A DNA stretch of 32,895 nt from Psychromonas sp. Urea-02u-13. Its GTDB lineage: Bacteria; Pseudomonadota; Gammaproteobacteria; Enterobacterales; Psychromonadaceae. The stretch covers positions 1-32,895 of the forward strand of contig NZ_PJBZ01000082.1 of assembly GCF_002835995.1 (NCBI RefSeq). The letters are read 5' to 3'. Both the position numbers and the translations under genes were made by a program. The notes under the pieces are model-generated. The model did not search any database. It was not told where the DNA came from and was given only the letters and a program-made list of their open reading frames with translations. The first letter of the stretch is position 1. Every line of letters begins with the position of its first letter. Of this stretch, positions 7,986-17,221 are shown one piece after another.

Positions 7986-8406
7986 ATCATTACTGAAGAA
8001 AATTCGAAATGAAATGAATGAAAATTCTACAAATGAACTCCCTTGTGAAAATAATAAGTCATTTGACTTAGCTAATTTCATTTATTCTTTTAATTGTAAT
8101 GATGACTTTGAATGTCCTGAAGTTTTTTCTAAATATGACAGACTATGCAAAAAAATAGATGTAGTTGGCATAGTGTATACATATTACAGCCTTGACCTAT
8201 CTAAAAAGATGAGTGAAAGACAATTAACACAGACACAATTAGAAAGGCTCTCACTGAATTTAATGTTTTTGGCAATACATCGATATGATTTGAAGTTTGC
8301 AAATACATTATTAAAGCTAATGGATAGCACTGTCTTAAATATCAGTGAATCACTAATGTTATTAATTTTGGAATGCAAAGAAAGAGTGTTTACATATTAT
8401 GAATGA
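7975..8406 (+). CDS. hypothetical protein, 143 residues, unrecognised
   Basis: I do not recognise this family. It starts at GTG 7975, overlapping the TagF-like gene by 11 nt, and overlaps the formyltransferase-like gene by 8 nt, so it looks like a real coupled member of the operon. The first 40 residues are polar and Asn/Glu-rich; the rest is predicted helical with a hydrophobic LNLMFLAIHRYDLKFANTLLKL segment region and an Asp/Glu-Cys stretch (NDDFECPEVF). There is no signal peptide or clear transmembrane segment. A later ATG at codon 14 is an alternative start. Composition is very AT-rich like its neighbours. It may be a partner of one of the flanking transferases. Confidence 0.6.
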   Translation: MENKSLLKKIRNEMNENSTNELPCENNKSFDLANFIYSFNCNDDFECPEVFSKYDRLCKKIDVVGIVYTYYSLDLSKKMSERQLTQTQLERLSLNLMFLAIHRYDLKFANTLLKLMDSTVLNISESLMLLILECKERVFTYYE

Positions 8407-9223
8407 AATTAACTTGACGGTTATAGTTATTGAGGGTGATAACGCGGGTAAATATTATCTTCGTTACCTACATGAATCACGTTTTAGAGTTCGAAAAATA
8501 ATAATTCTACAAAAACATAAAACACTAAGAGCTATTTTAGGTAAAGTAAAAAGATTTGAGTTTTTAAAACCAAAACAAGAAGAACAACCATTAGAAAAGA
8601 TAATTAATAATAATTTTAAAATAAAAGTGTTGGATGCGTTTAACTATAGAGACTACGCATCTTCAATTGAGACTATAAAGGTTGGTGCTAAAGTTATTAA
8701 TGATGATGCTCTTTACCGGAATATAGTTTCTGATAATGCATCGCTATATCTTTTTTCTGGAGGTGGGATTGTCAATGCGAGATTACTGTCAATCCCAAAT
8801 AAAAAAATAATTCATATACATCCCGGCATTGTTCCAGATATCAGGGGAGCAGATTGTCTATTTTGGTCTGTATTATTAAAAGGAAAACCTGGTTACTCTT
8901 TATTTTATATGTCACAGGCTATCGATGAAGGCAGTATTCTACATCAAGAAGAATTTGAGTTGCCTGGAAAGCTGGACATAGATAAACAATCTTATGAAAT
9001 TGATGTTAAACAAGATTCTATTGCTATATTGAAAACATTAGATTTACATTATCGCTCTACTACATTAGTTAATTTTTTAAAAAAACATTATCTAGGGAAG
9101 CCTGATATAAATATATTGAATTCGATCCCACAAAAGCCGACAGATGGCCGAATGTATTTTTTTATGCACAATACGATAAAAAAAATCGCAATAAAGCGTT
9201 TGCTGTTTTCCAATGACACTTAA
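8399..9223 (+). CDS. formyltransferase-family protein (Formyl_trans_N-like), possible sugar N-formyltransferase
   Basis: This 274-residue protein has the core of folate-dependent formyltransferases: LFSGGGIVNARLL (119-130), HIHPGIVPDIRGAD (139-152) and IDEGSIL (175-181). The catalytic His (H141) and Asp (D176) are present, but the usual Asn of the N-x-H-P motif is His (H139). The RGAD-x-L-F-W segment is like other polysaccharide-cluster members. Canonical enzymes use N10-formyl-tetrahydrofolate to formylate a sugar amine, here conceivably the 3-amino sugar. Because the GNAT gene can serve that amine and the Asn is changed, another acceptor or chemistry is possible. It overlaps both neighbouring genes (8 and 11 nt). 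Confidence 0.7.
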   Translation: MNEINLTVIVIEGDNAGKYYLRYLHESRFRVRKIIILQKHKTLRAILGKVKRFEFLKPKQEEQPLEKIINNNFKIKVLDAFNYRDYASSIETIKVGAKVINDDALYRNIVSDNASLYLFSGGGIVNARLLSIPNKKIIHIHPGIVPDIRGADCLFWSVLLKGKPGYSLFYMSQAIDEGSILHQEEFELPGKLDIDKQSYEIDVKQDSIAILKTLDLHYRSTTLVNFLKKHYLGKPDINILNSIPQKPTDGRMYFFMHNTIKKIAIKRLLFSNDT

Positions 9224-10655
9224 GAATAAAGCAATAAATGGTGCTGTGTGGGTATTATTCGATAAGATAATAAATCAAGCGGGTAGCTTTGTATTATTAA
9301 TTTATCTGTCAAGAATACTATCACCTTCCGATTTCGGTTTGATTGCCATGCTTGCTATTTTTTTAGCAGTTGCACAATCATTAATAGATTCCGGTTTTTC
9401 CCAGGCTCTAATTCAAAAAAGCAACAAAGTAACTGAAAATGACTTGTCGACGGTCTTTTATGTAAACCTCGTTGTATCAACTTTATTGTATTGTTTACTT
9501 TATGTAGCAGCACCTAGCATTGCTACATTTTATCAACAACCTGAATTAATTAATTTATCGCGCGTTTTATTTGTAGTTGTCATCATTAATGCGATCGCTT
9601 TAGTGCCAAGAACAAAGCTATCAATCGCAATTGATTTTAAAACCCAAGGTTTAATTAACAGCGTCTCAATGATAGTAAGTACCATTGTTGCTGTTTATAT
9701 GGTGCAAGATGGATTCGGCTATTGGTCGTTAGTTGGTATGAATTTGTCTAAGGCATTAATAAGTTCGATTTTACTAATTATTTTATCGAAATGGCATCCA
9801 AAATGGCTATTTTCAATAGCGTCATTTAAAGTGCTATTTTCATTTGGCTCTAAATTGTTGGTTGCCGGGGTTATCGCGACAACCGTGCAAAATCTATATT
9901 CAATTATAATTGGTCGATATTTTAATGCGACACAAATGGGGTATTTCCAGCAGGGGTTTAATTACACTAATATTTTATCTTCCACATTGTCTTCTGTTGT
10001 CCAAGGGGTGACTTATCCCATCATGACTTCTATACAAGAAAATGAAAAACGTTTAGTTGAAGTGTATGTAAAAGTGATGGGGATAGTAACATTGCTTACA
10101 TTCCCGGTCTTTGTAGGTTTTGCCGCCGTAGCTGAAGAGTTTGTATTAATATTTTTAGGTGAGAAATGGAGTCCTATAATACCTATTCTTATCATATTGT
10201 CCTTTGCACGTTTAATTACACCGATAAGTTCACTTAATATGAATATCCTAAATGCACGAGGACGATCTGATCTATTCTTAAAAACTGATTTATGCAAGAT
10301 TCCGGTGATAATTATAGCGCTATTCATTGCCATCCCCTATGGCATTGTTGCAGTCGCCATCGCTCAACTATTCTCTGTTTTTATTTCTTTTTTCATAAAT
10401 GCTTATTACCCAGGAAAGTTATTTGGTTTTGGCGGAAAAGAGCAGTTAAAGCAGATTTTCCCCATTGCCATAGCATCATTGATTATGTATTTAAGCATCG
10501 CTTTTATACAGTTTGGTAGTCTTGAAATTCAAATGTTTACCAAAATTTTCGTTGGTGCAAGTGTATATATTTTAACATGCTGGTTCTTTAAAATTACTGC
10601 ATTTACGGATGCTTCAAGTATAATTCGAAGCAGATTAAAAAAACAAGATAATTGA
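9213..10655 (+). CDS. wzx: Wzx-type flippase / polysaccharide transporter (MOP superfamily)
   Basis: This 480-residue protein is largely hydrophobic, with roughly 12-14 predicted membrane helices. It opens with the MOP/WzxC-like region AVWVLFDKIINQAGSFVLLI, then YLSRILSPSDFGLIAMLAIF and LIDSGFSQALIQK, all conserved in the Polysacc_synt_3 group. It would flip undecaprenyl-diphosphate-linked repeat units across the inner membrane for Wzy. The start overlaps the formyltransferase-like gene by 11 nt. The 220 bp after it contain no gene. Confidence 0.88.
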   Translation: MTLKNKAINGAVWVLFDKIINQAGSFVLLIYLSRILSPSDFGLIAMLAIFLAVAQSLIDSGFSQALIQKSNKVTENDLSTVFYVNLVVSTLLYCLLYVAAPSIATFYQQPELINLSRVLFVVVIINAIALVPRTKLSIAIDFKTQGLINSVSMIVSTIVAVYMVQDGFGYWSLVGMNLSKALISSILLIILSKWHPKWLFSIASFKVLFSFGSKLLVAGVIATTVQNLYSIIIGRYFNATQMGYFQQGFNYTNILSSTLSSVVQGVTYPIMTSIQENEKRLVEVYVKVMGIVTLLTFPVFVGFAAVAEEFVLIFLGEKWSPIIPILIILSFARLITPISSLNMNILNARGRSDLFLKTDLCKIPVIIIALFIAIPYGIVAVAIAQLFSVFISFFINAYYPGKLFGFGGKEQLKQIFPIAIASLIMYLSIAFIQFGSLEIQMFTKIFVGASVYILTCWFFKITAFTDASSIIRSRLKKQDN

Positions 10656-10875
10656 AAGTTTGTTGCGAGCAATACCGATGTGAATTACACAATTACTGTT
10701 GTGATGTTCCAAAAACAACATTTATTTCTATTTCTTATTCTGTAATTTCACGACAGGGTGGAGTCTCTCACAACTTTTATTAACTTGGTTTTAAAATTAT
10801 CAAATTGAGTATGTTTAGAGTTATTAACGAAATTTGTGAATTTATTTTCATTAATTTTAGTCTGGGAAATTATTT

Positions 10876-12282
10876 ATGAGTTTTAATCAAGATCTAATCG
10901 AAATAATTCAGAGCTGTAATGATCTGGAAAGTAAATTAAATCTGTCAGAATTTTTTGGTGGTATTAATGGCGCCTGTGATATGGGGCTGTTTGAGGCCGC
11001 TGATTTAGAACGCAGTTTAGTAGATGATTTTATGGTGGGTTTACCTGCTTGGCGTTCAGTGCAAGAAAGCGATAAGAAAAAAAAATCACTGCATATGATT
11101 TCAACACCATACTTAACTGGTGGGCATACAAGGCTATGTGAGCGTCTAGCTAGCATGGAGGTTGTTAAACCAGATGTATTAATAACTAGAGCTTCACAAG
11201 CAAATGTTGATGCCATTGATAGATTGCAGGCTTATTTTGAACATAGCTACAGCATTGAGACTAAAGTAATGCTGGAAAGGATTAAACAGTATATAGAAAT
11301 ATTTAAATACTATAAAAATATAGTATTACATATTCATCAAAATGACATATGCATAGTTATTGCTATTGGGGTTTTAAGAAAACTAGCCAATATACGTGTC
11401 TTATTTGTTAATCACGCAGATCATTGTTTTAGTTTTGGTGACTCTGTGATTGATGTTAAACTACAAATTTCAGCTCGGGGCTATTTAGTTGATGAAGAAA
11501 GAAAAAATAAAAAGTATGTAAATAGTTTTATAGGAATACCGGTAGATATAAAAGTAGAAAAACTTGCTTTTAATGAGTTTCCCGTCAATTTTGTAATGGC
11601 TGGGGCTGCTTGGAAGATGAAACCTAACAAATTTGGTTCTGCTCCGGCAATAGTAGAGCATATTTTAGCTTCAAACGAACAACTCCAATTTGTTGTGATT
11701 GGACCTAGATTGCTATCTGACTTTTGGTGGTGGAAAGTATATTTAAAGTTTGGCAAGCGACTTAAAATTTATAAAGTCCTTCCGTACCAACAATATTCAG
11801 ATGTAGTAAAAGAAGCTGATGCTTGTGTGGATACTTCTCCAGTGATAGGCGGTACAGCATTTGTTGAAATGTGTTTACAGGGGCTAAAACCTTTTGGCGT
11901 TGATTCCTGTTTGGGGGGGTATACACCTTTAGACCTAGTGAAATCTCAATATGTTGATGGAATTTTAAAACAAAACATACCAGACAACATCTTAGAATTG
12001 ATAGTTTCGGTTCATGGTTTTGAAAATGTGAAACAAAGATATTTAGATGTTTATTCGGGGTGTTATCACGATATACCTAAAGTGTTATTAGAGAATAATA
12101 ATGACATTATGTTTTTTAGGAGGAGGCAAAAAATCAATTATTCTTTGTCACTACTTGAATTGTTGACTTTGCTAAAAGGAAACGTGAGAACTAGGTTACT
12201 GATTTTTTCTTTGAAAAACTTTTCATTTATTTCATTGGTTAAATTACCTATTTTGGTCTTTTTTAAGAAATTCAAAATATGA
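10876..12282 (+). CDS. glycosyltransferase, GT-B fold (GT4-like)
   Basis: This 468-residue protein has an N-terminal helical extension of about 70 residues, then a Rossmann-type domain starting LHMISTPYLTGGHTRLCERL, as in GT-B enzymes that sense a donor/acceptor cleft. The second domain carries QFVVIGPRLL, KVLPYQQYSDVVKEADACVDTSP and GGTAFVEMCLQGLKPFGVD, equivalent to the nucleotide-sugar binding end of GT4-type transferases, although a clean E-x7-E is not obvious. The C-terminus is basic and hydrophobic, suggesting membrane contact. The donor is unknown. A 220-bp gap separates it from wzx, so it may have its own promoter. Confidence 0.65.
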   Translation: MSFNQDLIEIIQSCNDLESKLNLSEFFGGINGACDMGLFEAADLERSLVDDFMVGLPAWRSVQESDKKKKSLHMISTPYLTGGHTRLCERLASMEVVKPDVLITRASQANVDAIDRLQAYFEHSYSIETKVMLERIKQYIEIFKYYKNIVLHIHQNDICIVIAIGVLRKLANIRVLFVNHADHCFSFGDSVIDVKLQISARGYLVDEERKNKKYVNSFIGIPVDIKVEKLAFNEFPVNFVMAGAAWKMKPNKFGSAPAIVEHILASNEQLQFVVIGPRLLSDFWWWKVYLKFGKRLKIYKVLPYQQYSDVVKEADACVDTSPVIGGTAFVEMCLQGLKPFGVDSCLGGYTPLDLVKSQYVDGILKQNIPDNILELIVSVHGFENVKQRYLDVYSGCYHDIPKVLLENNNDIMFFRRRQKINYSLSLLELLTLLKGNVRTRLLIFSLKNFSFISLVKLPILVFFKKFKI

Positions 12283-12842
12283 GACTAAGTGTTTGATTGA
12301 TTTTTTAGTCTGCAATGGCTGGATAAACATACAAAATCTAATTCAATTTAAGGTCAAGTTTACGAAGTTATATTTTCTTTTTAAGGTGCTATGTGTTCGT
12401 TAATGTGAAACCATCCACAATGGTTATAAGTTTACAATAATTTACGACCCAATATGGGTATTAATTTCAGAAATTGAAATCAATACAGGCAAAATCATCT
12501 ACTTCTGAACTTCATTAAGAATAGGTAATACCGATATAACAATCAATGAATATGCATATCGATTTCCCAACGATATTCAAAAGGAAGGCTCGTAACAGTT
12601 AGGGATATAAAATTTAACTTATTAAATAGTGAATAACTCTTCGATGACGGGGTTAGAAGAAAACATAACAACAGAGTTGATGAACATTGATAGCAATTTA
12701 TATCAAGGCTTCTTTCTCGTAAGTAAATTAGGACTTCAACTTTTTTGTTTTTTTGTAAACTAAGACGCTAGGAATATAGCCCTTAGCTATCGTTTGATAG
12801 TTAAATATTACTCTGTAATCAGCAAGGATAAAATTTATTTTT
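12283..12842. other. 560-bp gap with no recognisable gene
   Basis: All frames are broken by stops and I see no gene fragment. Visible structure is limited. There is a 7-bp inverted repeat at 12282-12311 (AGACTAA/TTAGTCT, long loop, no T-run). AACCAT/ATGGTT forms a small hairpin near 12411-12427. There is a possible weak promoter, TTGTAA 12753-12758 and TATAGC 12775-12780, about 60 bp before the next gene. The stretch may be debris of a lost gene in the polysaccharide cluster. Confidence 0.5.
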
Positions 12843-13703
12843 ATGTATCAATTATCAATTTTGGTTGTACTTTATAATACTAGTATTGGTGAGTCCAGTA
12901 CATTAAATTCACTTCTCAACTTGATGGTATCAGATTTTAAAATAAAGTTAGTTATTTGGAATAATGGGCCTAAAAGTATCGTTAAGTTGCTAGATTCATG
13001 TGAAACTTTCACTGGATTTGATATGTCTATTACTGAGACTCTTCATAATGAATCACTATCAAAAATCTATAATTCATTTGTTGACAGTGGAGATGCTCAT
13101 AATTATTTAATATTGGATCATGATAGTGTTCTAAGTCAAAGCTATATTGATGCTGCTCTTCATTCAAGCACAAACCAAGTTTCTGTGCCTGTCATCATCT
13201 GCTCTGATATTATCAGAGCACCTTTCGTTAATAAATTAGCTTATAACCAAGAGATGACTATTACTAATTCAGATTGTATTATTAGTATAGGTAGTGGTTT
13301 AGTTATTAATAAAAGTGTAATTAATGAAATGAGATTGCAATACGGCAAGGTGTTTGATGAGCGTTTTTATTTGTACGGAGTTGATACCACTTTTTTTAAA
13401 AGGTTGAACAACTTTACTGATAAGGAATTATTTAATATAAATATTTTACCCCCAATCGTACATTCATTATCTCGTTATGAAACTGAGGAATCTGGTATTT
13501 CTAATTTTAGGATTGTTGAGCGTTCTTATGACTTTGGCTTAAGTCTACGTTATTACACGGCAGTTTATATGGTAGTCCCAGTTATCTTAAAGAGTTTATT
13601 TACGTCGCTCAATGATAAAATTAATCATAAGAAGTCAGTTTATGATTTTAAGATTGTAATTAAAGCATACTTCACGGGTAAGCATTATCGGACAAAAGTA
13701 TGA
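12843..13703 (+). CDS. family 2 glycosyltransferase
   Basis: This 286-residue protein starts with the GT2 nucleotide-binding strand LSILVVLYNT and has an acidic metal motif variant DHDS in YLILDHDSVL, where GT2 enzymes carry D-x-D. A GSGLVINKSV segment followed by FDERFYLYGVDTTFFKRL matches the acceptor-side pattern of rhamnosyltransferase-like GT2 proteins (family xD-E-x-x-F-I-D-x-x-D). The C-terminus is basic with a hydrophobic helix, as for peripheral inner-membrane enzymes. With rmlBACD in the locus, rhamnosyl transfer is plausible but not shown. It is 37 bp upstream of wzy. Confidence 0.75.
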   Translation: MYQLSILVVLYNTSIGESSTLNSLLNLMVSDFKIKLVIWNNGPKSIVKLLDSCETFTGFDMSITETLHNESLSKIYNSFVDSGDAHNYLILDHDSVLSQSYIDAALHSSTNQVSVPVIICSDIIRAPFVNKLAYNQEMTITNSDCIISIGSGLVINKSVINEMRLQYGKVFDERFYLYGVDTTFFKRLNNFTDKELFNINILPPIVHSLSRYETEESGISNFRIVERSYDFGLSLRYYTAVYMVVPVILKSLFTSLNDKINHKKSVYDFKIVIKAYFTGKHYRTKV

Positions 13704-13740
13704 TTTTTTTTAATTCTTGTGCTATTAAGTTACTTATCCT

Positions 13741-14979
13741 ATGAATTTAATCAATAAGGAAAATAAACTACCACTTCTCCCTAGAATTATAATAGTCGCT
13801 TATATTATTTTTTCTTTTTTTTATCCTATGCTTAGTTCTCTATCAAGGGTAGGTTTTGTGTTGGTTTTTCTTATGACGACAATATATCTAGTTGTTAAGA
13901 ATACCAGCTGGGAGTCCAAATACTCATATCTTATACTATTTTCTCTTTCAAACTTATTGCTCTATTTTTTTGGCTTATATAACAGTGCTTTATTAAACAA
14001 TGATTTGACATTCATGTTTTTAGACTCTGCAGGTTTTCCATTTTATTTAGTTTTATTGCCGGTTGCATTATTTACCATTAAAGACACACATTGTCTAAAT
14101 TACTTCAAAGATACTTTAGTTAATATTTGTATTGCTTTTTCAGTAATATCTATTTTGATTGTTGTTTTTTTCTATTATATCTTTGGTCAGTTGGACCTAG
14201 CTACTATCACTGCAGGTAATACATTTTTATCTGGTTTTTTAAATCTAAAACTTGGTGCTACTGCTGGTATACTGAGGGTTAATACTAATTCAATCCAAGT
14301 GCTTTTTCTTGGTTTGTATATTGTACTAGCCAAAAATAATCGCTCGTTTAAAGATAGTATGATTGTATTACTCTTTTTTATTGCCTTTTTAGCCGATGGC
14401 CATCGGGCTGGTCTTGTTGTGTTTCTGATGATGTATTTTTCTTATCTCATACTTTATAAAAGATTTACCAATATTTTCATTGTTACAATTTTTTCACTAC
14501 CAATTATTATCTATAATAGTGCGTCAATATATAAACGAGTTGATTTTGGTTCTGAGTCGTCATCGGCTCGTGTTGAACAAATTGGACCGCTTATAGATAA
14601 AATTTCAGAGAGTCCAATTATTGGTTCTGGTTTTGGTTCTAGCGCTTCATTATTACGAAGTGAGACAAGGCCATTTATGTATGAGATGGATACATTAGCT
14701 ATATCTATGAAATTAGGTCTACCATTTGCAATTATATATACACTTCTGTGGTTTATAGTTTTGGTTGGCAATACTCGCTTCAAATATAACTCACGTACAT
14801 TCCTATTTTCCTTCGTAACTCTTGTCGGCTGTTTGTTTTATATGTCAACAAATGGGGGGTTTTATATGTCACCATTAACGACAATACTTCAATTCTTAAT
14901 GTTTTTATCATTTGTTAATGTACCTCAGAATGCACCAAAAAAGTTAAATCTTTGTAGTTTTCCAATACATTCAGTTTAA
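13741..14979 (+). CDS. wzy: Wzy-type O-antigen/capsule polymerase
   Basis: This 412-residue, very hydrophobic protein has about 10-12 predicted membrane helices and a larger periplasmic loop around residues 255-320 (between IYNSASIYKRVDFG and PFMYEMDTLAI). Features of the Wzy/ligase superfamily include FLADGHRAGLVVFLMMYF before the loop (family S/R-x-R-x-G) and PIIGSGFGSS within it (family P-x-x-G-x-G). Wzy sequences diverge strongly; the call rests on topology, these motifs and the presence of wzx and no other polymerase. An O-antigen ligase is the alternative. Confidence 0.75.
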   Translation: MNLINKENKLPLLPRIIIVAYIIFSFFYPMLSSLSRVGFVLVFLMTTIYLVVKNTSWESKYSYLILFSLSNLLLYFFGLYNSALLNNDLTFMFLDSAGFPFYLVLLPVALFTIKDTHCLNYFKDTLVNICIAFSVISILIVVFFYYIFGQLDLATITAGNTFLSGFLNLKLGATAGILRVNTNSIQVLFLGLYIVLAKNNRSFKDSMIVLLFFIAFLADGHRAGLVVFLMMYFSYLILYKRFTNIFIVTIFSLPIIIYNSASIYKRVDFGSESSSARVEQIGPLIDKISESPIIGSGFGSSASLLRSETRPFMYEMDTLAISMKLGLPFAIIYTLLWFIVLVGNTRFKYNSRTFLFSFVTLVGCLFYMSTNGGFYMSPLTTILQFLMFLSFVNVPQNAPKKLNLCSFPIHSV

Positions 14980-14989
14980 CATTCAAGTA

Positions 14990-15018
14990 TTGATAAATAA
15001 TCCCCCGTTTTATATAAT
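14990..15018 (+). promoter_or_regulatory. sigma70-like internal promoter before the 15046 glycosyltransferase
   Basis: TTGATA (14990-14995), a 17-nt spacer and a perfect TATAAT (15013-15018) lie 27 bp before the ATG. This is the best promoter match inside the cluster and would give the L-HexNAc and rhamnose half of the locus its own transcription start. Confidence 0.5.
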
Positions 15019-15045
15019 GCACAATCATAAATATATGAGTAAACC

Positions 15046-16179
15046 ATGAATAAATGCCTTATCGTTTGTGCTTCTTTTTACCCTGCATTTAAGTCAGGTG
15101 GGCCAGTTAGAAGTATTACAAACTTAATAGAACTGTTGGACACTAAATATCATTTTGATGTATTCACCGCGGACCGCGACTTAGGTGAGCGTAAGCCATT
15201 TATTTCAATAAAGGCGAACTCATGGAATAACAAGTACCGTATTTCGAATGTTTTCTATTCGTCACCTTATTATTCATTGCTTTTTGGATACAAAAAAATA
15301 CTTTCCAAGAATAACTATGATTTAATTTATTTTAATAGTTTTTTTGATTTCAAATTTACTATTAGATTTATGTTAATGTTTTTCGTAGGCCTTTTAAAAG
15401 TAAAATCCGTTGTGTTAGCTCCTAGAGGGGAATTAACTTTTGGTGCAATGAAAATAAAACCCCGAAAAAAATATTTATATTTAAAGTTTTTCAAGATGTT
15501 AGGTTTACAAAATAAAATTACTTTTCATTTCACGTCAAAAAGTGAAGCGGAAGAAGCTCTTAGTTTTTTGGGAAACGTTGATTATAAATTAACTCCTAAT
15601 ATGCATGATAAAATTCCAATATATAAAGAAAAAAACAAATTAGAAAATAAGTTGAAAATAGTATTTCTATCTAGAATATCTCCTAAAAAGAATTTAAAAA
15701 CAATAATCGAATCATTGATGCCAATTGAAACTGGAGATATATGCTTCACAATCGCTGGTGTTATTGATGATGAAGACTATTGGAACGAGTGCAACTTTTT
15801 AATAGCTAGGTTACCTAAGAATATAAATGTAAATTTTTTGGGCGCAATTGGGCGTGAACAAGTTCAAAAGGTTTTTGAGGAGAGTCATCTATTTTATTTA
15901 CCTACTCTTAATGAAAATTACGGGCATGCAATCGTTGAAGCAATGGTAAACTCTAACTTAGTTATGCTTTCCGATCAAACACCTTGGTCAGATGTAGTCA
16001 AACATGGTGGATATATAGGCGGCGTTAATGATAGTTCCTACTACACCACCTCCATTAAAAAGCTAATTAATATGAATCAAAAAGAGTTTAATAGCCTTAC
16101 TGTACAAACCTATGACTTTTGCTTTTCTATACTTAATGAAAATCAGAGTAAAGTTCAAAAAATGTTTAATGAGAGTTAA
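15046..16179 (+). CDS. family 4 glycosyltransferase
   Basis: This 377-residue GT-B enzyme has the N-terminal acceptor domain motif FYPAFKSGGPVRSITNLIELL and an APRGELTFGAMKIKPRKK linker common in polysaccharide GT4 enzymes. The donor domain has KIVFLSRISPKKNLKTIIES and LPTLNENYGHAIVEAM, containing the E-x7-E pair of GT4. Length is normal and the donor is unknown. A strong promoter-like sequence lies immediately upstream, and the dehydratase gene starts 4 bp after its stop. Confidence 0.85.
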   Translation: MNKCLIVCASFYPAFKSGGPVRSITNLIELLDTKYHFDVFTADRDLGERKPFISIKANSWNNKYRISNVFYSSPYYSLLFGYKKILSKNNYDLIYFNSFFDFKFTIRFMLMFFVGLLKVKSVVLAPRGELTFGAMKIKPRKKYLYLKFFKMLGLQNKITFHFTSKSEAEEALSFLGNVDYKLTPNMHDKIPIYKEKNKLENKLKIVFLSRISPKKNLKTIIESLMPIETGDICFTIAGVIDDEDYWNECNFLIARLPKNINVNFLGAIGREQVQKVFEESHLFYLPTLNENYGHAIVEAMVNSNLVMLSDQTPWSDVVKHGGYIGGVNDSSYYTTSIKKLINMNQKEFNSLTVQTYDFCFSILNENQSKVQKMFNES

Positions 16180-16183
16180 TATT

Positions 16184-17221
16184 ATGTTTAAAAATAAAGT
16201 TTTATTAATAACTGGAGGGACTGGATCTTTTGGTAATGCTGTTCTTCGTAGGTTCTTAAATTCAGATATTAAAGAAATTCGAATCTTCTCACGTGATGAG
16301 AAAAAACAAGATGATATGCGTAAAGCTTTTAATTCAGTTAAATTAAAATTTTACATTGGTGATGTTCGTGACCCACAAAGTATTTCAACTGCGATGCGAG
16401 GTGTTGATTATGTATTTCATGCGGCGGCATTAAAACAGGTACCATCTTGTGAATTTTATCCATTAGAAGCAGTGAAAACCAATGTATTAGGCACTGAGAA
16501 TGTTTTAGAGTCAGCGATATTTCACGGTGTAAGCCGTGTTGTTTGTTTAAGTACCGATAAAGCAGTTTATCCAATAAATGCAATGGGTATATCTAAAGCG
16601 ATGATGGAAAAAGTCATTGTTGCTAAGAGTCGTAATCTAGAAGGGACTAATACGGTGATCTGCGGTACGCGATACGGTAATGTAATGGCTTCTCGAGGCT
16701 CTGTTATTCCATTGTTTATTCGTCAAATTATTGAAAATACTCCACTGACCTTAACAGACCCGTTAATGACGCGTTTTATGATGACATTAGGTGATGCTGT
16801 GGACTTGGTGATACATGCTTTTGAGTATGGTAGTAATGGTGATATCTTTGTACAAAAAGCCCCAGCGGCAACGATTGAGGTGTTGACTCAAGCAATCCTG
16901 GAAATGATTAATAAGCCTGAGCATAAAGTAAATATAATTGGTACGCGCCATGGCGAAAAACTATTTGAAGCGTTATGTAGCCGTGAAGAGATGTTTGTTG
17001 CACAGGATCAAGGAGAATATTATCGTATTCCTGCTGATAACCGTGATTTAAATTACTCTAAATATTTTGAGGAAGGCGAGCAAGATCTTTCTCTAGTAGA
17101 AGACTACAACTCGCATAATACTGAACGATTAGATGTTGAAGGGATGAAAGAACTTTTACGTAAGCTTGATTTTATGCGTGAAATAGAGTCTGGTAATGTA
17201 TCTGTGCCAGAAGGTGTATAA
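16184..17221 (+). CDS. UDP-GlcNAc 4,6-dehydratase/5-epimerase (WbjB/FnlA/CapE family)
   Basis: This 345-residue extended SDR has the NAD(P) loop TGGTGSFGNA (10-19), KFYIGDVRD, VFHAAALKQVPSCEF and STDKAVYPINAMGISKAMMEK, in which Met replaces the SDR tyrosine (M-x3-K), as in CapE/WbjB. It would convert UDP-GlcNAc to the 4-keto-6-deoxy-L-arabino intermediate of the UDP-L-FucNAc, L-QuiNAc and L-RhaNAc routes. I start it at 16184 (MFKNKVLLITGG); upstream in-frame codons lie inside the preceding glycosyltransferase gene. The stop TAA is followed at once by the ATG of the reductase. Confidence 0.88.
   Translation: MFKNKVLLITGGTGSFGNAVLRRFLNSDIKEIRIFSRDEKKQDDMRKAFNSVKLKFYIGDVRDPQSISTAMRGVDYVFHAAALKQVPSCEFYPLEAVKTNVLGTENVLESAIFHGVSRVVCLSTDKAVYPINAMGISKAMMEKVIVAKSRNLEGTNTVICGTRYGNVMASRGSVIPLFIRQIIENTPLTLTDPLMTRFMMTLGDAVDLVIHAFEYGSNGDIFVQKAPAATIEVLTQAILEMINKPEHKVNIIGTRHGEKLFEALCSREEMFVAQDQGEYYRIPADNRDLNYSKYFEEGEQDLSLVEDYNSHNTERLDVEGMKELLRKLDFMREIESGNVSVPEGV

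Noticed and set aside
10292-10519. Plus-strand open frame inside wzx
   Set aside because: It is an out-of-frame reading of the flippase gene with Cys/His-rich, unnatural composition.
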